The notes under the pieces are model-generated. The model was not told where the DNA came from and did no database searches. It saw only the letters and a program-made list of their open reading frames with translations. This document shows positions 7,671 through 20,740 of a stretch of 64,000 nt of DNA, piece by piece. Origin of the DNA: an uncultured Roseateles sp. Lineage in GTDB: Bacteria; Pseudomonadota; Gammaproteobacteria; Burkholderiales; Burkholderiaceae_C. Each line of letters begins with the position of its first letter. Position 1 is the first letter of the stretch. The DNA is taken from positions 4,588,001 to 4,652,000 of the forward strand of contig NZ_OY729424.1 in the NCBI RefSeq assembly GCF_963422335.1, written 5' to 3'. Made by a program: the position numbers and the translations under genes.

Positions 7671-8932
7671 CAAACAATCTGATCGACCCCCTGCTGGACG
7701 CCTCGCAAAAAGGCTATCCGCATCACGCACCGGCCCTGCGCCGCTCCGAAATTGCCGCCCAGGGCTGGAATGTGCTGAACGGCGACCTGCCGCTGCCGCT
7801 GGCCGTGGTGCGGGCCGACAGCCTGAACCACAACCTCGGCTGGATGCAGGGCTACGCGAACGACGCCGGCGTGCGCTTCGCGCCGCACGGCAAGACCACG
7901 ATGTCTCCCCAGCTATTCCAGCGCCAGCTCGACGCCGGCGCCTGGGGCCTGACCTTTGCCACGGTGGCTCAAGCGCGCATCGGCGTGCAGGCCGGCGCGC
8001 GCCGCTGCGTGATCGCCAACCAGGTGCTGGATGCCGGCGATCTGCAAGGCATACAGGCCCTGCTGGCCGCGCATGCCGATCTGCGCGTGCTGTTCCTGCT
8101 CGATTCGCTGGCCCAGCTGGCCCTGGTCGAGGCCACGGCCCCGGCCAAGCCCTTCGAGGTGCTGCTGGAGCTTGGCACCGTCGGCGGCCGCACCGGTTGC
8201 CGCAGCACCGATGAAGCGATAGCGCTGGCCCGTGCGGCCCGCGCCAGCAGCGCCGTGCGTCTCGCCGGCATCGAATGCTACGAAGGCCTGGGCGCCAAGG
8301 GCGACAACGCCGCCGATGTGGCCTTTGCGCAGGCGCTGATGGACCGCGTCACGGCGGTCGCCCTGCAGTGTGAGCAGCAGGATCTGTTCGAGGCCGACGA
8401 GATCATCGTCTCGGCCGGCGGCTCGGCCATCTTCGATCTGGTCGTGCCGGCCCTGCGCCCTGCCCTGAAGCGCCCCGTCATCGGCCTGCTGCGCTCCGGC
8501 TGCTACATCACCCACGACCATGGCTTCTACAAGCGCATGGTCTCGGTGGTGAACCAGCGCCTGGGCTGCGGCAATGGCCTGCAGTCGGCGCTGGAGGTAT
8601 GGGCCACCGTGCAGTCCATGCCGGAGCCGGGTCTTGCCATCCTCGCCCTGGGCAAGCGCGATATCTCCTACGACCTGGACATGCCGGTGCCTATCGCGAT
8701 GTGCGCGCTGAGCAGCCGCTCGCCGCAGGCCACGCCTGCGGGCTGGACGATCAGCGGCATGAACGACCAGCATGCCTATCTGCGCCTGGGCGACAAGCCG
8801 GCCGGCCTGCAGGTCGGCGACCGCGTCGCGCTGGGTGTCTCCCACCCCTGCACCACCTTCGACAAATGGCGCTGGATGCCGGTGGTCGATGCCGACTACC
8901 GCGTCATCGACGCGCTGGTGACCTGCTTCTGA
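7667..8932 (+). CDS. D-serine dehydratase-like PLP enzyme (D-threonine aldolase/DSD1 fold)
   Basis: A 421-residue fold-type III (alanine-racemase-like) PLP enzyme. APHGKTTM carries the PLP lysine (about residue 76). The C-terminal GVSHPCTTFDKW gives a His-Pro-Cys pair at about residues 393 and 395. Eukaryotic-type D-serine dehydratase binds zinc through His and Cys with this spacing, whereas D-threonine aldolase uses His and Asp; this favours dehydratase/deaminase chemistry on D-Ser or D-Thr. Such enzymes release an enamine/imine, fitting the divergent RidA. It sits between the peptide transporter and D-aminoacylase, so it probably degrades the D-amino acid freed by the latter. Exact substrate is unproven. 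Confidence 0.88.
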   Translation: MTNNLIDPLLDASQKGYPHHAPALRRSEIAAQGWNVLNGDLPLPLAVVRADSLNHNLGWMQGYANDAGVRFAPHGKTTMSPQLFQRQLDAGAWGLTFATVAQARIGVQAGARRCVIANQVLDAGDLQGIQALLAAHADLRVLFLLDSLAQLALVEATAPAKPFEVLLELGTVGGRTGCRSTDEAIALARAARASSAVRLAGIECYEGLGAKGDNAADVAFAQALMDRVTAVALQCEQQDLFEADEIIVSAGGSAIFDLVVPALRPALKRPVIGLLRSGCYITHDHGFYKRMVSVVNQRLGCGNGLQSALEVWATVQSMPEPGLAILALGKRDISYDLDMPVPIAMCALSSRSPQATPAGWTISGMNDQHAYLRLGDKPAGLQVGDRVALGVSHPCTTFDKWRWMPVVDADYRVIDALVTCF

Positions 8933-8942
8933 GCGCTCTTCG

Positions 8943-9839
8943 ATGACGACACCGGTGCTGAAACAGATCGCCGACCTGCTGGCCGACAGCAGCGGCACGA
9001 TGGCGAGCGCACGTCGCGAGACTTTGCAGATCGTGCTGAACGACCCCGAGCGGGCGCTGAACGAGAGCTTCGAGGCCTTGGCCGAGCGGGCCAACACCTC
9101 GGTGCCCACCATCATGCGGGCGGTGCGCGAGCTGGGCTTTGCCGGCCTGCGCGAGTTCAAGCTGGCCCTGGCCCAGGAGCTGGCCGTCAGCGGCTCGCCG
9201 CTGCACCGCCGCGTGCAGCTGAAAGATGACACGGCCCAGGTCGTGTCCAAGGTGATCAAGAGCGCCGCAGCCGCCGTCAACGGCGTGCAGGCGCAGCTGA
9301 GCCCACAGGCCCTGGAGGCGGCGGCCGATGCCTTCGTCGCGGCCCAGCGGGTGGACTGCTGGTGCGTGGGCGCCACGTCAAGCTTCATGGCCGCCGATAT
9401 GCAGGCGCGGCTGTTCCGCATGGGCCTGGTCGCCAACGCCTATCTGGACCAGCATCTGCAGCTGGTTTCGGCCGCCACGCTGCAGGCCGGCAGCGTGGCC
9501 TTCGCGATCTCGCACGTGGGCGGCATGCCCTCGCTGCTGGAGGCCGTCGAGGTCGCCCGCGGCCAGGGCGCGACGGTGATCGCCTTGACCCAGGCCGGCA
9601 CGCCGCTGTCCAAGCTGGCCGACATCGTCATTGCCATCCAGGTGCCCGACGACCCGGTGATGCATGTCGGCACCGAGGCCTATCTGGCCCACCTGACGGT
9701 GCTGGAGGTGCTGACCGTGCTGATCGCCCAGCGCCTGGGCGACAGCGTCGTGCAGCGCCTGGCCGGCGTGCGCAAGGTTTTGTCCACCCACGGGCTGGAC
9801 ACGCGCCACCACCCGCTGCTGAACTGGGGTGAGGCCTGA
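8943..9839 (+). CDS. RpiR family transcriptional regulator
   Basis: A 298-residue regulator. Residues about 1-77 form the RpiR-type helix-turn-helix (ERANTSVPTIMRAVRELGFAG is the recognition region). Residues about 110-250 form a SIS domain (VDCWCVGATSSFMA, AFAISHVGGMPSLLEAVEVA, GATVIALTQAGTPLSKLADI), which normally binds a phosphosugar or other small ligand. The likely inducer here is a D-amino acid or its N-acyl form, since the gene lies inside that operon. Its targets are probably the two TGAAAT-N3-ATTTCA palindromes in the ridA/transporter spacer. The stop overlaps the D-aminoacylase start (TGATG). Confidence 0.92.
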   Translation: MTTPVLKQIADLLADSSGTMASARRETLQIVLNDPERALNESFEALAERANTSVPTIMRAVRELGFAGLREFKLALAQELAVSGSPLHRRVQLKDDTAQVVSKVIKSAAAAVNGVQAQLSPQALEAAADAFVAAQRVDCWCVGATSSFMAADMQARLFRMGLVANAYLDQHLQLVSAATLQAGSVAFAISHVGGMPSLLEAVEVARGQGATVIALTQAGTPLSKLADIVIAIQVPDDPVMHVGTEAYLAHLTVLEVLTVLIAQRLGDSVVQRLAGVRKVLSTHGLDTRHHPLLNWGEA

Positions 9840-11278
9840 TGCGAACTCTGCTGCAGGGCGGCCTGGTACTCGACGGCAGCGGCGCGCCGGGTTTCATCGG
9901 CGATGTGCTGCTGGCCGGCGATCGCATCGAGCGAGTCGGCGCCGGCCTGCGCGAGCAGATTGACATGCGCGATGTCGAGGTCGTCAATTGCCAGGGCTTG
10001 GCCATTGCCCCCGGCTTCATCGACGTGCACACCCATGACGATGCGATGCTGCTGCAGCAGCCCCAGATGCGGCCCAAGATCTCGCAAGGCATCACCACGG
10101 TGATCGCCGGCAACTGTGGCATCTCGCTGCTGCCGCTGGTCACCGCAGCGCCGCAGCCGCCGCTGAATCTGCTGGGCCTGGACTCGTTCCGCCATGCGTC
10201 CATGGCCGACTACCGCGCCGCCTTCGAGGCAGCAGAACCGGCGCTGAACGTGGCGCTGCTGATCGGCCACACGACCCTGCGCTTCGCGGCGATGGATGAC
10301 TTGACGCAGCCTGCCACCGCAGCCGAGCTGGCGACGATGGAGGCGCTGCTCGATGCCTGCCTGCAGGACGGCGCCATCGGCCTGTCCTCCGGCCTGTTCT
10401 ACGAGCCGGCCTTTGCCGCGCCGGCCGATGAGGTGCTGGCCCTGGCCCGCGTCGTCGCCCGCCACGGTGGCGTCTACACCAGCCATCTGCGCAGCGAGAT
10501 GCAGGCCATCATCGAGGCGCTGCACGAGGCCGGCGACACGGCCTTCGAGGCCGGCGTGCCGCTGGTCATCTCTCACCACAAATGCGCCGGGCCCAGCCAG
10601 TGGGGCCGCACCCGCGAGACCCTGCCGCTGATCGAGCACTTGGCCACGCGCCAGGCAGTGGCGATGGACGTCTATCCCTACGTCGCCGGCTCCACCGTGC
10701 TGCGCGAAGACCTGGTCGATGGCGTGATCGATGTGCGCCTGACCTGGTCGGACCCGCACCCCGAGCAGGAGGGCCGGCTGCTGGCCGATATCGCCGCCGA
10801 CTGGGGCATCACGCAGCAAGAGGCTTGCAGCCGCCTGCAGCCGGGCGGGGCCTGCTACTTCCAGATGCATGAGGATGATGTCGAACGCATCGTCGCCCAT
10901 CCGCTGACGATGATAGGTTCCGACGGCCTGCCCCACGACCGTCACCCGCATCCGCGGCTGTGGGGCGCGTTTCCGCGCGTGCTGGCCCGCTACTGCCGCG
11001 AGCGCCAGCTGTTCCCGCTGGAGGAGGCCGTCTACAAGATGACCGGCCTGTCGGCGCGCAACTTCCGCCTGCATCAGCGCGGCCAGTTGCAGCCCGGATG
11101 GTTCGCCGATGTGGTGGTGTTCGACCCGGCAACCGTGCAAGACCGTGCCAGCTACGAGCAGCCGTTGGAGGTGTCGGAGGGCATCACCGCCGTCTATGTC
11201 AACGGGGTGCAAAGCTATGTCGGCGAAAGCCAGGCCAGCACCGGCCGTGCGGGTCGCCTGCTGCAGCGTCAGCCCTGA
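9839..11278 (+). CDS. N-acyl-D-amino-acid deacylase (D-aminoacylase)
   Basis: A 479-residue amidohydrolase that removes the acyl group from N-acyl-D-amino acids. The metal site is visible: PGFIDVHTHDD (His64, His66), Cys93 in AGNCGIS, a downstream SHLRSE His and ISHHKCAGP, and GSDGLPHDRHPHPR with the catalytic Asp. This matches the D-aminoacylase family (usual length about 480). It is the last gene of the operon, translationally coupled to the regulator. Together with the transporter, dehydratase-like enzyme and RidA it makes a complete uptake-and-breakdown route. Preference for D-Glu, D-Asp or neutral residues cannot be read from the sequence. Confidence 0.93.
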   Translation: MRTLLQGGLVLDGSGAPGFIGDVLLAGDRIERVGAGLREQIDMRDVEVVNCQGLAIAPGFIDVHTHDDAMLLQQPQMRPKISQGITTVIAGNCGISLLPLVTAAPQPPLNLLGLDSFRHASMADYRAAFEAAEPALNVALLIGHTTLRFAAMDDLTQPATAAELATMEALLDACLQDGAIGLSSGLFYEPAFAAPADEVLALARVVARHGGVYTSHLRSEMQAIIEALHEAGDTAFEAGVPLVISHHKCAGPSQWGRTRETLPLIEHLATRQAVAMDVYPYVAGSTVLREDLVDGVIDVRLTWSDPHPEQEGRLLADIAADWGITQQEACSRLQPGGACYFQMHEDDVERIVAHPLTMIGSDGLPHDRHPHPRLWGAFPRVLARYCRERQLFPLEEAVYKMTGLSARNFRLHQRGQLQPGWFADVVVFDPATVQDRASYEQPLEVSEGITAVYVNGVQSYVGESQASTGRAGRLLQRQP

Positions 11279-11338
11279 TTTCAGGTGCCGCTCACAAAGT
11301 TGGCACAATCGACCCCTTTCCCGCTGATTGCCCGACCC

Positions 11339-12181
11339 ATGTCTTCTGACGATTCCCTGCCGCCGGTTGAAGTTATTGCAACCGACGCCGCCGCGCCCGC
11401 TGCTGCTGTTGATGAAGCTTCTTCGCCGGAAGCCACTGCGGCCGAAGCGCCTGCCGAGGCAGTAGCAGAGGCTGCGCCAGCTGCTGTGCAGCAGCCGGCC
11501 TCTGTTCCGGCGATGAGCCCCGCCGCCTGCGCCCAGCAACTCAAGGCCCTGTTTCCGGCGCTGTTTGCCGGTGCGGCCAAGCCCTTGAAGCTGCGCATCC
11601 AGGCCGATATCCAGGAGCGTGCTCCGGGCCAGTTCAGCAAGCAGGTCTTGTCGGCGTTTTTTCGCCGCTACACCGGCAGCACGTCCTATCTGATCGCCGC
11701 CAGCAAGGCCAAGCACCGCTACGACCTGGACGGTGCCGAGGCCGGTGAGATGAGCGAGGAGCATCGCCAGATCGCCGTGCAGGAGCTGGCCCGCCGCCGC
11801 GCCAACCACGAGGCTGCGCGGGCCCAGGAAATGGCCCTGCACGCGCAAGAGGAGGAGCAGCGCCGCAGCCGCTTCAATCTGCTGCGCGCCTTCGAAACCA
11901 CGACCCTGACGCCAGCGAACTTCTGCGCGCTCAAGGGCGTGGCACCCGAAGAATTGGATGGCCTGCTGGCCCTGGCCCGCCAGGAAGCCGAGCAGCGCGC
12001 CCTGCAAGCACCGGCCCCCAACCGCAGTGGCCCGCCGGGGCATCGTGAACCGCGTGATCAACGCGACAACCGCGGGCCCCGCGCCGATCAGCGCCCCGGC
12101 CAGCGTCCGGGCCCTCGCCCGGCAAGCCCGCGCGGCGAACCCCGCCGCGACGGCCGGCCACCGAAGGCAGGCCCCCGCTGA
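11339..12181 (+). CDS. ProQ/FinO family RNA-binding protein
   Basis: A 280-residue protein with a ProQ/FinO domain at about residues 58-165. Typical positions include LKALFPALF, KPLKLRIQADI, the ALSAFFRRYTGSTSYL-like segment and a Lys/Arg cluster SKAKHRYDLDG. FinO-domain proteins bind structured RNA and protect or match small RNAs. The domain is flanked by a 55-residue Ala/Glu/Pro-rich acidic N-terminus and an Arg/Gly/Pro/Asp-rich disordered C-terminal tail, both longer than in E. coli ProQ's simple arrangement. The Met at 11339 is chosen because the acidic N-terminus begins there. A strong intrinsic terminator follows. Confidence 0.9.
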   Translation: MSSDDSLPPVEVIATDAAAPAAAVDEASSPEATAAEAPAEAVAEAAPAAVQQPASVPAMSPAACAQQLKALFPALFAGAAKPLKLRIQADIQERAPGQFSKQVLSAFFRRYTGSTSYLIAASKAKHRYDLDGAEAGEMSEEHRQIAVQELARRRANHEAARAQEMALHAQEEEQRRSRFNLLRAFETTTLTPANFCALKGVAPEELDGLLALARQEAEQRALQAPAPNRSGPPGHREPRDQRDNRGPRADQRPGQRPGPRPASPRGEPRRDGRPPKAGPR

Positions 12182-12188
12182 CGTGACA

Positions 12189-12212
12189 AGAGCGGCCTGG
12201 GCCGCTCTTTTT
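12189..12212 (+). terminator. Rho-independent terminator after the ProQ-like gene
   Basis: A 9-bp perfect stem (AGAGCGGCC / GGCCGCTCT) with a two-base centre is followed directly by a run of five T. It lies eight bases after the ProQ-like stop codon and ends that transcript. Confidence 0.88.
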
Positions 12213-12245
12213 CATGGTGCTGCGGGGTTTACCGCAGATCAAGCC

Positions 12246-12503
12246 TCAGCAACGCAGGGCCGCGGGCTCGCTGCGTATCAGCTTCAGCGCCTTGGTGATG
12301 GCATAGGCCAATGCCCCCTCGGGCTCGGCCCAGCGGTGGCCGCAGGCCAGGCTTTCATCGCGATAGGCCTCGGCACCGGTGTGTGTGGTCTCGCCGCGTA
12401 TGCGCTTCACCACCACGGCCGCCAGATAGCCGTCGCCGGAGGGTGCCTCGATTGCACCGGCATAAATCCGATAGTCACCTTCATTGCGTTCATCGAAATG
12501 CAT
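12246..12503 (-). CDS. Small hypothetical protein
   Basis: I do not recognise this 85-residue protein. It has a central IYAGAIEAP...GYLAAVVVKRI pattern of alternating hydrophobic residues, suggesting a small beta-sheet, and then a helix (EGALAYAITKALKLI). The start at MHFDERNEG is preferred because AAGGA lies seven bases upstream; a start 24 codons further out has its G-run abutting the ATG. It is soluble and has no signal peptide. It converges on the ProQ-like gene and its terminator. Confidence 0.65.
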   Translation of the reverse strand: MHFDERNEGDYRIYAGAIEAPSGDGYLAAVVVKRIRGETTHTGAEAYRDESLACGHRWAEPEGALAYAITKALKLIRSEPAALRC

Positions 12504-12683
12504 GGAGTCATCCTTGATCTGGCCTACCGCAGCCAGCTGGGGCAGATCATCTGCCGTGCGGTAGTTTGCCAACATCCCCCTTCAGTATGACTCGCCTCCC
12601 CCAAAAGGGGGTGATCTAGCGCAGTATTTGCAGTTTTTGCCACATTGGTTTGAGTGGTTGACAAAGCGGCTCGACGCTGGCGG

Positions 12684-12965
12684 TCACTGCATCGCTTCCT
12701 CGATCGCGGCCGTCGTGTTCTGCGCATGCTCGGTGATCTGATCCGGGCTCATCGCCACCACGGTCAGCGGATAGGTGCCCGAGACCACGCCGCGGTACCA
12801 GACCTCCACCCCGACCACACTGGGCGCCAGGCCCTCGACGGCAGCCACCAGGGCCTCCAGCACCGAACTCAGGCCGCTGTCGGCATACAGGTCTTCGGAC
12901 TCGTAGCTGACCCGGTAGTCGTACAGCGCGATGTCATTGCCATCGATATCGATTCGAACAATCAT
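12684..12965 (-). CDS. Small hypothetical protein
   Basis: A 93-residue acidic protein that I do not recognise. It begins MIVRIDIDGNDIALYDYRV, has an amphipathic helix (LSSVLEALVAAVEGL) and a beta-rich middle (VVGVEVWYRGVVSGTYPLTVV). CAGGAG lies five bases before the ATG at 12965, so that start is chosen over a longer frame. No membrane segment is seen. It lies divergent from the DoxX gene. Confidence 0.7.
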   Translation of the reverse strand: MIVRIDIDGNDIALYDYRVSYESEDLYADSGLSSVLEALVAAVEGLAPSVVGVEVWYRGVVSGTYPLTVVAMSPDQITEHAQNTTAAIEEAMQ

Positions 12966-13082
12966 TCCAACTCCTGCAAACAAGGGCAGGATTGTCGCGC
13001 GGCTCGGGTCTTGGCGAAAGCGCTGTAAGTTTCCGGCGCCTGGCACGACTGTTCATCCATCCCTTCACTGCCAGGAACTGCC

Positions 13083-13541
13083 ATGCCCCAGCCTCTTCAA
13101 GCCCTCAAGACCCTGTGGGCACCGATGGCGCGCCTGCTCGACGCGCTCGCGCCCGTGGTGCATCTTGCCCTGCGCGTCTACCTGGCCAAGGTGTTCTTTC
13201 TGTCCGGCCTGACCAAGATACGCGACTGGGACAGCACCATCGCCCTGTTCACCGACGAATACCAGGTGCCCCTGGTGCCGCCAGCCCTGGCCGCCCTTGG
13301 CGGCACGGCCGGCGAGCTGGTGCTGCCGGTGCTGCTGGTGCTCGGCCTGGCAACACGCTTCTCGGCGGCGGGTCTCTCGGTGCTCAATATCGTCGCCGTG
13401 GCCTCGTACTACCACGTACTGAAGGATGCGCCGGCGGCGCTGGAGCAGCATCTGGTCTGGGGACTGATGCTGGCCGTGGTGCTGGTCACCCGCCCTTCAG
13501 TCCTGACCCTGGACCATTGGCTGGGCAAGCGCCTGGCGTGA
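13083..13541 (+). CDS. DoxX family membrane protein
   Basis: A 152-residue protein with four membrane helices. VHLALRVYLAKVFFLSGLTKIRDW is the family-defining first helix and loop, then GGTAGELVLPVLLVLGLATRF, LSVLNIVAVASYYHVL and HLVWGLMLAVVLVTRP. DoxX proteins are small inner-membrane proteins tied to quinone or thiosulfate oxidation or redox stress in other bacteria; in most, including this one, the function is unknown. The aconitase gene follows 87 bp downstream. Confidence 0.88.
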   Translation: MPQPLQALKTLWAPMARLLDALAPVVHLALRVYLAKVFFLSGLTKIRDWDSTIALFTDEYQVPLVPPALAALGGTAGELVLPVLLVLGLATRFSAAGLSVLNIVAVASYYHVLKDAPAALEQHLVWGLMLAVVLVTRPSVLTLDHWLGKRLA

Positions 13542-13628
13542 CCTCTGCTTTGTTGACCTTTGACTTGCCGGTGTCAACAGTGCCCTGACACAATGGCCGC
13601 TCCAAGCGCAACGTCAGGAGCTCAAGCC

Positions 13629-16367
<2,739 letters not shown>

Positions 16368-17001
16368 GTCCTGCGCTGCCCCGGGCGACATCTGGAGCAC
16401 ATTGCGAGCCGGCGTCGCCGTCACCCCGAATGCGGCGCTTGGCCCTGCGGGCCAAGTCCCCTGTGCTGCTCGCGCCCTGAGGCTACGCGTCCAACTCGCC
16501 CTCGTACCCCCTGCGGGGCCGGCACCTGCCTTTGGCAGTCGCCTGTACTCGGAGCTCGGCCAAGGACGCTCGGCCCATCGCTCGGAGCGATGGGCAACCT
16601 CCGTTCGCTCCGCTGCTCGGCGCCGCACAAGGGGTGTCGTCGCCACCAGCTCGCAATGCAGGCACCGCCGGTGGCACGCCACTCTTGCTGCGCCACCTTG
16701 CATCTGCGCAGGCACAGCCCCGCCAGCCGACGGGCGCCTGTGCGGGGCTGAAGCGCGCAGCGGCTTGGGCCAGCGCGCCTTGGCGCGCGATTCCAAATCT
16801 AGCTGGGCGCGTTTGTCCGAGCTTAGTGAGCGAAGCGAACGGGCGCGAGTTATGCGCCCGGCCCAAGCCGCGAGCACTGCAAGGCAGTCGCCCTGCAGGG
16901 GCGACCCCCGCACTGAAGCCCGGCGGCTGGCGGGGCTGGGTCTGCGCCGCCACCCACCTGCCTCTGCGCAAGAGCGCCGTCAGTCAGTCAAGCCTCACCG
17001 C
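16368..17001. repeat. Gene-free, hairpin-dense region with a large inverted repeat
   Basis: There is no credible gene in these 634 bases: open frames on both strands are Arg/Pro/Ala-rich and lack ribosome-binding sites. Instead there are many perfect hairpins, for example TTGGCCC-TGC-GGGCCAA (16439-16455), GCCCATCGCTC/GAGCGATGGGC (16573-16595), GCGCGCC-TT-GGCGCGC (16773-16788), GGGCGC/GCGCCC (16841-16859) and ACTGC-AAG-GCAGT. A larger imperfect inverted repeat pairs about 16705-16771 with 16860-16947; shared blocks are CAGCCCCGCCAGCCG and CGGCTTGGGCC. I interpret it as a non-coding repeat element of the kind scattered in Burkholderiales chromosomes. Confidence 0.7.
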
Positions 17002-18522
17002 TCAGAAGAACCCCAGCTTGTCCGGCGAATAGCTGACCAGCAGGTTCTTGGTCTGCTGGTAGTGGTCCAGCATCATCTTGTGCGTCTCGCGGCCGATGCC
17101 GGACTCCTTGTAGCCGCCGAAGGTCGCGTGGGCCGGATAGGCGTGGTAGCAATTGGTCCAGACGCGGCCGGCCTGAATGCCGCGGCCGAAGCGGTAGGCG
17201 CGGCTGCCGTCGCGGGTCCAGACGCCGGCGCCCAGGCCGTAGGGCGTGTCGTTGGCGATCTGCATCGCCTCGGCCTCGTCCTTGAAGGTGGTCACGGCCA
17301 GCACCGGGCCGAAGATCTCTTCGCGGAAGATGCGCATCTGGTTATTGCCCTGGAACAAGGTCGGCTGGATGTAGTAGCCGCCGGCCAGATCGCCCGGCAG
17401 TTGGGCGCGGTCGCCACCGATCAAGAGCTTGGCGCCCTCCTCCTTCCCCAGCGCCATATAGCTCATGATCTTGTCCATCTGCAGGGCCGAGGCCTGGGCA
17501 CCCATCATCGTTTCGGTGTCCAGCGGGCTGCCCTGCTTGATGGCGGCCACGCGCTTGAGGGCGCGTTCGATGAACTGGTCGTAGATCGATTCCTGAATCA
17601 GCGCGCGCGAGGGGCAGGTGCAGACCTCGCCCTGGTTGAAGGCGAACAGCACCAGGCCCTCGATCGCCTTGTCGAGGAAGGCGTCGTCGGCCGCGGCCAC
17701 GTCCTCGAAGAAGATATTGGGGCTCTTTCCGCCCAGCTCCAGCGTAGCTGGGATCAGGTTGGTGGCCGCCGCCTGGGCGATCACGCGGCCGGTGGCGGTC
17801 GAGCCGGTGAAGGCGATCTTGGCGATGCGGCGGCTTGAGGCCAAGGGCATGCCGGCCTCGCGGCCGTAGCCATTGACGATGTTCAGCACGCCGGGCGGCA
17901 GCAGATCGGCGATCAGCTCGGCCATCACCAGGATGCTGATCGGCGTGCTCTCGGCCGGCTTGAGCACCACACAGTTGCCCGCGCCAATGGCCGGTGCCAG
18001 CTTCCAGGCAGCCATCAAGAGCGGGAAGTTCCACGGGATGATCTGGCCGACCACGCCCAGCGGCTCGTGGAAGTGATAGGCCACCGTGTTCTCGTCGATC
18101 TGGCTTAAAGCCCCCTCCTGCGCGCGCAGGCAGCCGGCGAAATAGCGGAAGTGGTCGACGGTCAGCGGCACATCGGCGTTCAGCGTCTCGCGCATCGGCT
18201 TGCCGTTGTCCACCGTCTCGGCATAGGCCAGCATCTCGATGTGCTGCTCCAGCCGGTCAGCAATCTTCAGCAGGATGTTGGCGCGCTCGCCGGCGGCCGT
18301 GCGGCCCCACTGCGGCGCGGCCTTGTGGGCGGCGTCCAGCGCCAACTCGATGTCTTCGGCGCCGGAGCGGGCGGCCTGGGTGTAGGGCTTGCCGGTGATC
18401 GGCGTGATGACGTCGAAATACTGACCCTTGACCGGGGGCACGAAACGGCCGCCGATGAAGTTGTCGTAACGGGCCTTGAAGGCGACCTTGGCCTCGGGGG
18501 TGTTCGGGTTGGCGTAAAGCAT
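17002..18522 (-). CDS. NAD-dependent aldehyde dehydrogenase (AcoD/ExaC-like)
   Basis: A 506-residue aldehyde dehydrogenase that oxidises aldehydes, probably acetaldehyde, to the acid. It contains the PWNFPLLMAAWKLAPAI substrate/cofactor segment, FTGSTATGR for NAD binding, LELGGKSPNIFF with the catalytic Glu, and the active-site Cys in NQGEVCTCPSR, a form typical of the acetaldehyde-oxidising AcoD/ExaC branch. It ends SYSPDKLGFF. The ATG at 18522 follows GGAGAC. A sigma-54 promoter lies 55-69 bp upstream and an AcoR-like activator is divergent, so expression is probably switched on by the activator when its ligand is present. Confidence 0.95.
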   Translation of the reverse strand: MLYANPNTPEAKVAFKARYDNFIGGRFVPPVKGQYFDVITPITGKPYTQAARSGAEDIELALDAAHKAAPQWGRTAAGERANILLKIADRLEQHIEMLAYAETVDNGKPMRETLNADVPLTVDHFRYFAGCLRAQEGALSQIDENTVAYHFHEPLGVVGQIIPWNFPLLMAAWKLAPAIGAGNCVVLKPAESTPISILVMAELIADLLPPGVLNIVNGYGREAGMPLASSRRIAKIAFTGSTATGRVIAQAAATNLIPATLELGGKSPNIFFEDVAAADDAFLDKAIEGLVLFAFNQGEVCTCPSRALIQESIYDQFIERALKRVAAIKQGSPLDTETMMGAQASALQMDKIMSYMALGKEEGAKLLIGGDRAQLPGDLAGGYYIQPTLFQGNNQMRIFREEIFGPVLAVTTFKDEAEAMQIANDTPYGLGAGVWTRDGSRAYRFGRGIQAGRVWTNCYHAYPAHATFGGYKESGIGRETHKMMLDHYQQTKNLLVSYSPDKLGFF

Positions 18523-18576
18523 GGTTTTTCTGTCTCCGTGGGTTGATCTGTGCAGGGTTGCCCCTGCCCGCCTTTC

Positions 18577-18591
18577 GCACGGCCTGTGCCA
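18577..18591 (-). promoter_or_regulatory. Sigma-54 promoter of the aldehyde dehydrogenase
   Basis: Read on the minus strand: TGGCACA-GGCC-GTGC. GG and GC sit at the -24/-12 spacing and only one base of the -12 element departs from the TGGCAC-N5-TTGC consensus. Transcription should begin near 18566, giving a leader of about 44 bases. The adjacent sigma-54 activator gene supports the assignment. Confidence 0.7.
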
Positions 18592-18648
18592 ACGCGGTTC
18601 GGCCCGCAAAGCGCCATTTCTAGGCGCAAAGTGGCGGCAAACACGGGC

Positions 18649-18702
18649 CGGCACTGTCACTGCGCTGTCCCACGGTGCGGCACTGTCACGAAAGAGGACA
18701 GT
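18649..18702. promoter_or_regulatory. Candidate upstream activator sites for the AcoR-like regulator
   Basis: The 12-base direct repeat CGGCACTGTCAC occurs at 18649-18660 and 18678-18689. The second copy is also the left arm of an inverted repeat ACTGTC-N9-GACAGT (18682-18702). The sites lie roughly 60-110 bp upstream of the sigma-54 promoter, the usual distance for an enhancer-binding activator. Ligand protein identity is inferred from position. Confidence 0.55.
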
Positions 18703-18795
18703 CAGCTGCGCTGTTTATGCTGAAGTGCTTGCCTGACTTGAGCCAGAACTTAAGCTGACCCGCAAAGCAGAAGAATTCGCCATCTGGAGACAACC

Positions 18796-20733
<1,938 letters not shown>

Positions 20734-20740
20734 AAGACAA

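Noticed and set aside
9680..12061. A 793-codon open frame on the minus strand opposite D-aminoacylase and the ProQ-like gene
   Set aside because: His/Gln/Arg/Gly-rich, no family motif, and exactly antisense to strongly conserved genes; a product of high GC.
16402..17032. Several overlapping open frames in the acnA-aldehyde dehydrogenase spacer
   Set aside because: Arg/Pro/Ala-rich, lacking start signals, and explained by the hairpin-dense repeat.
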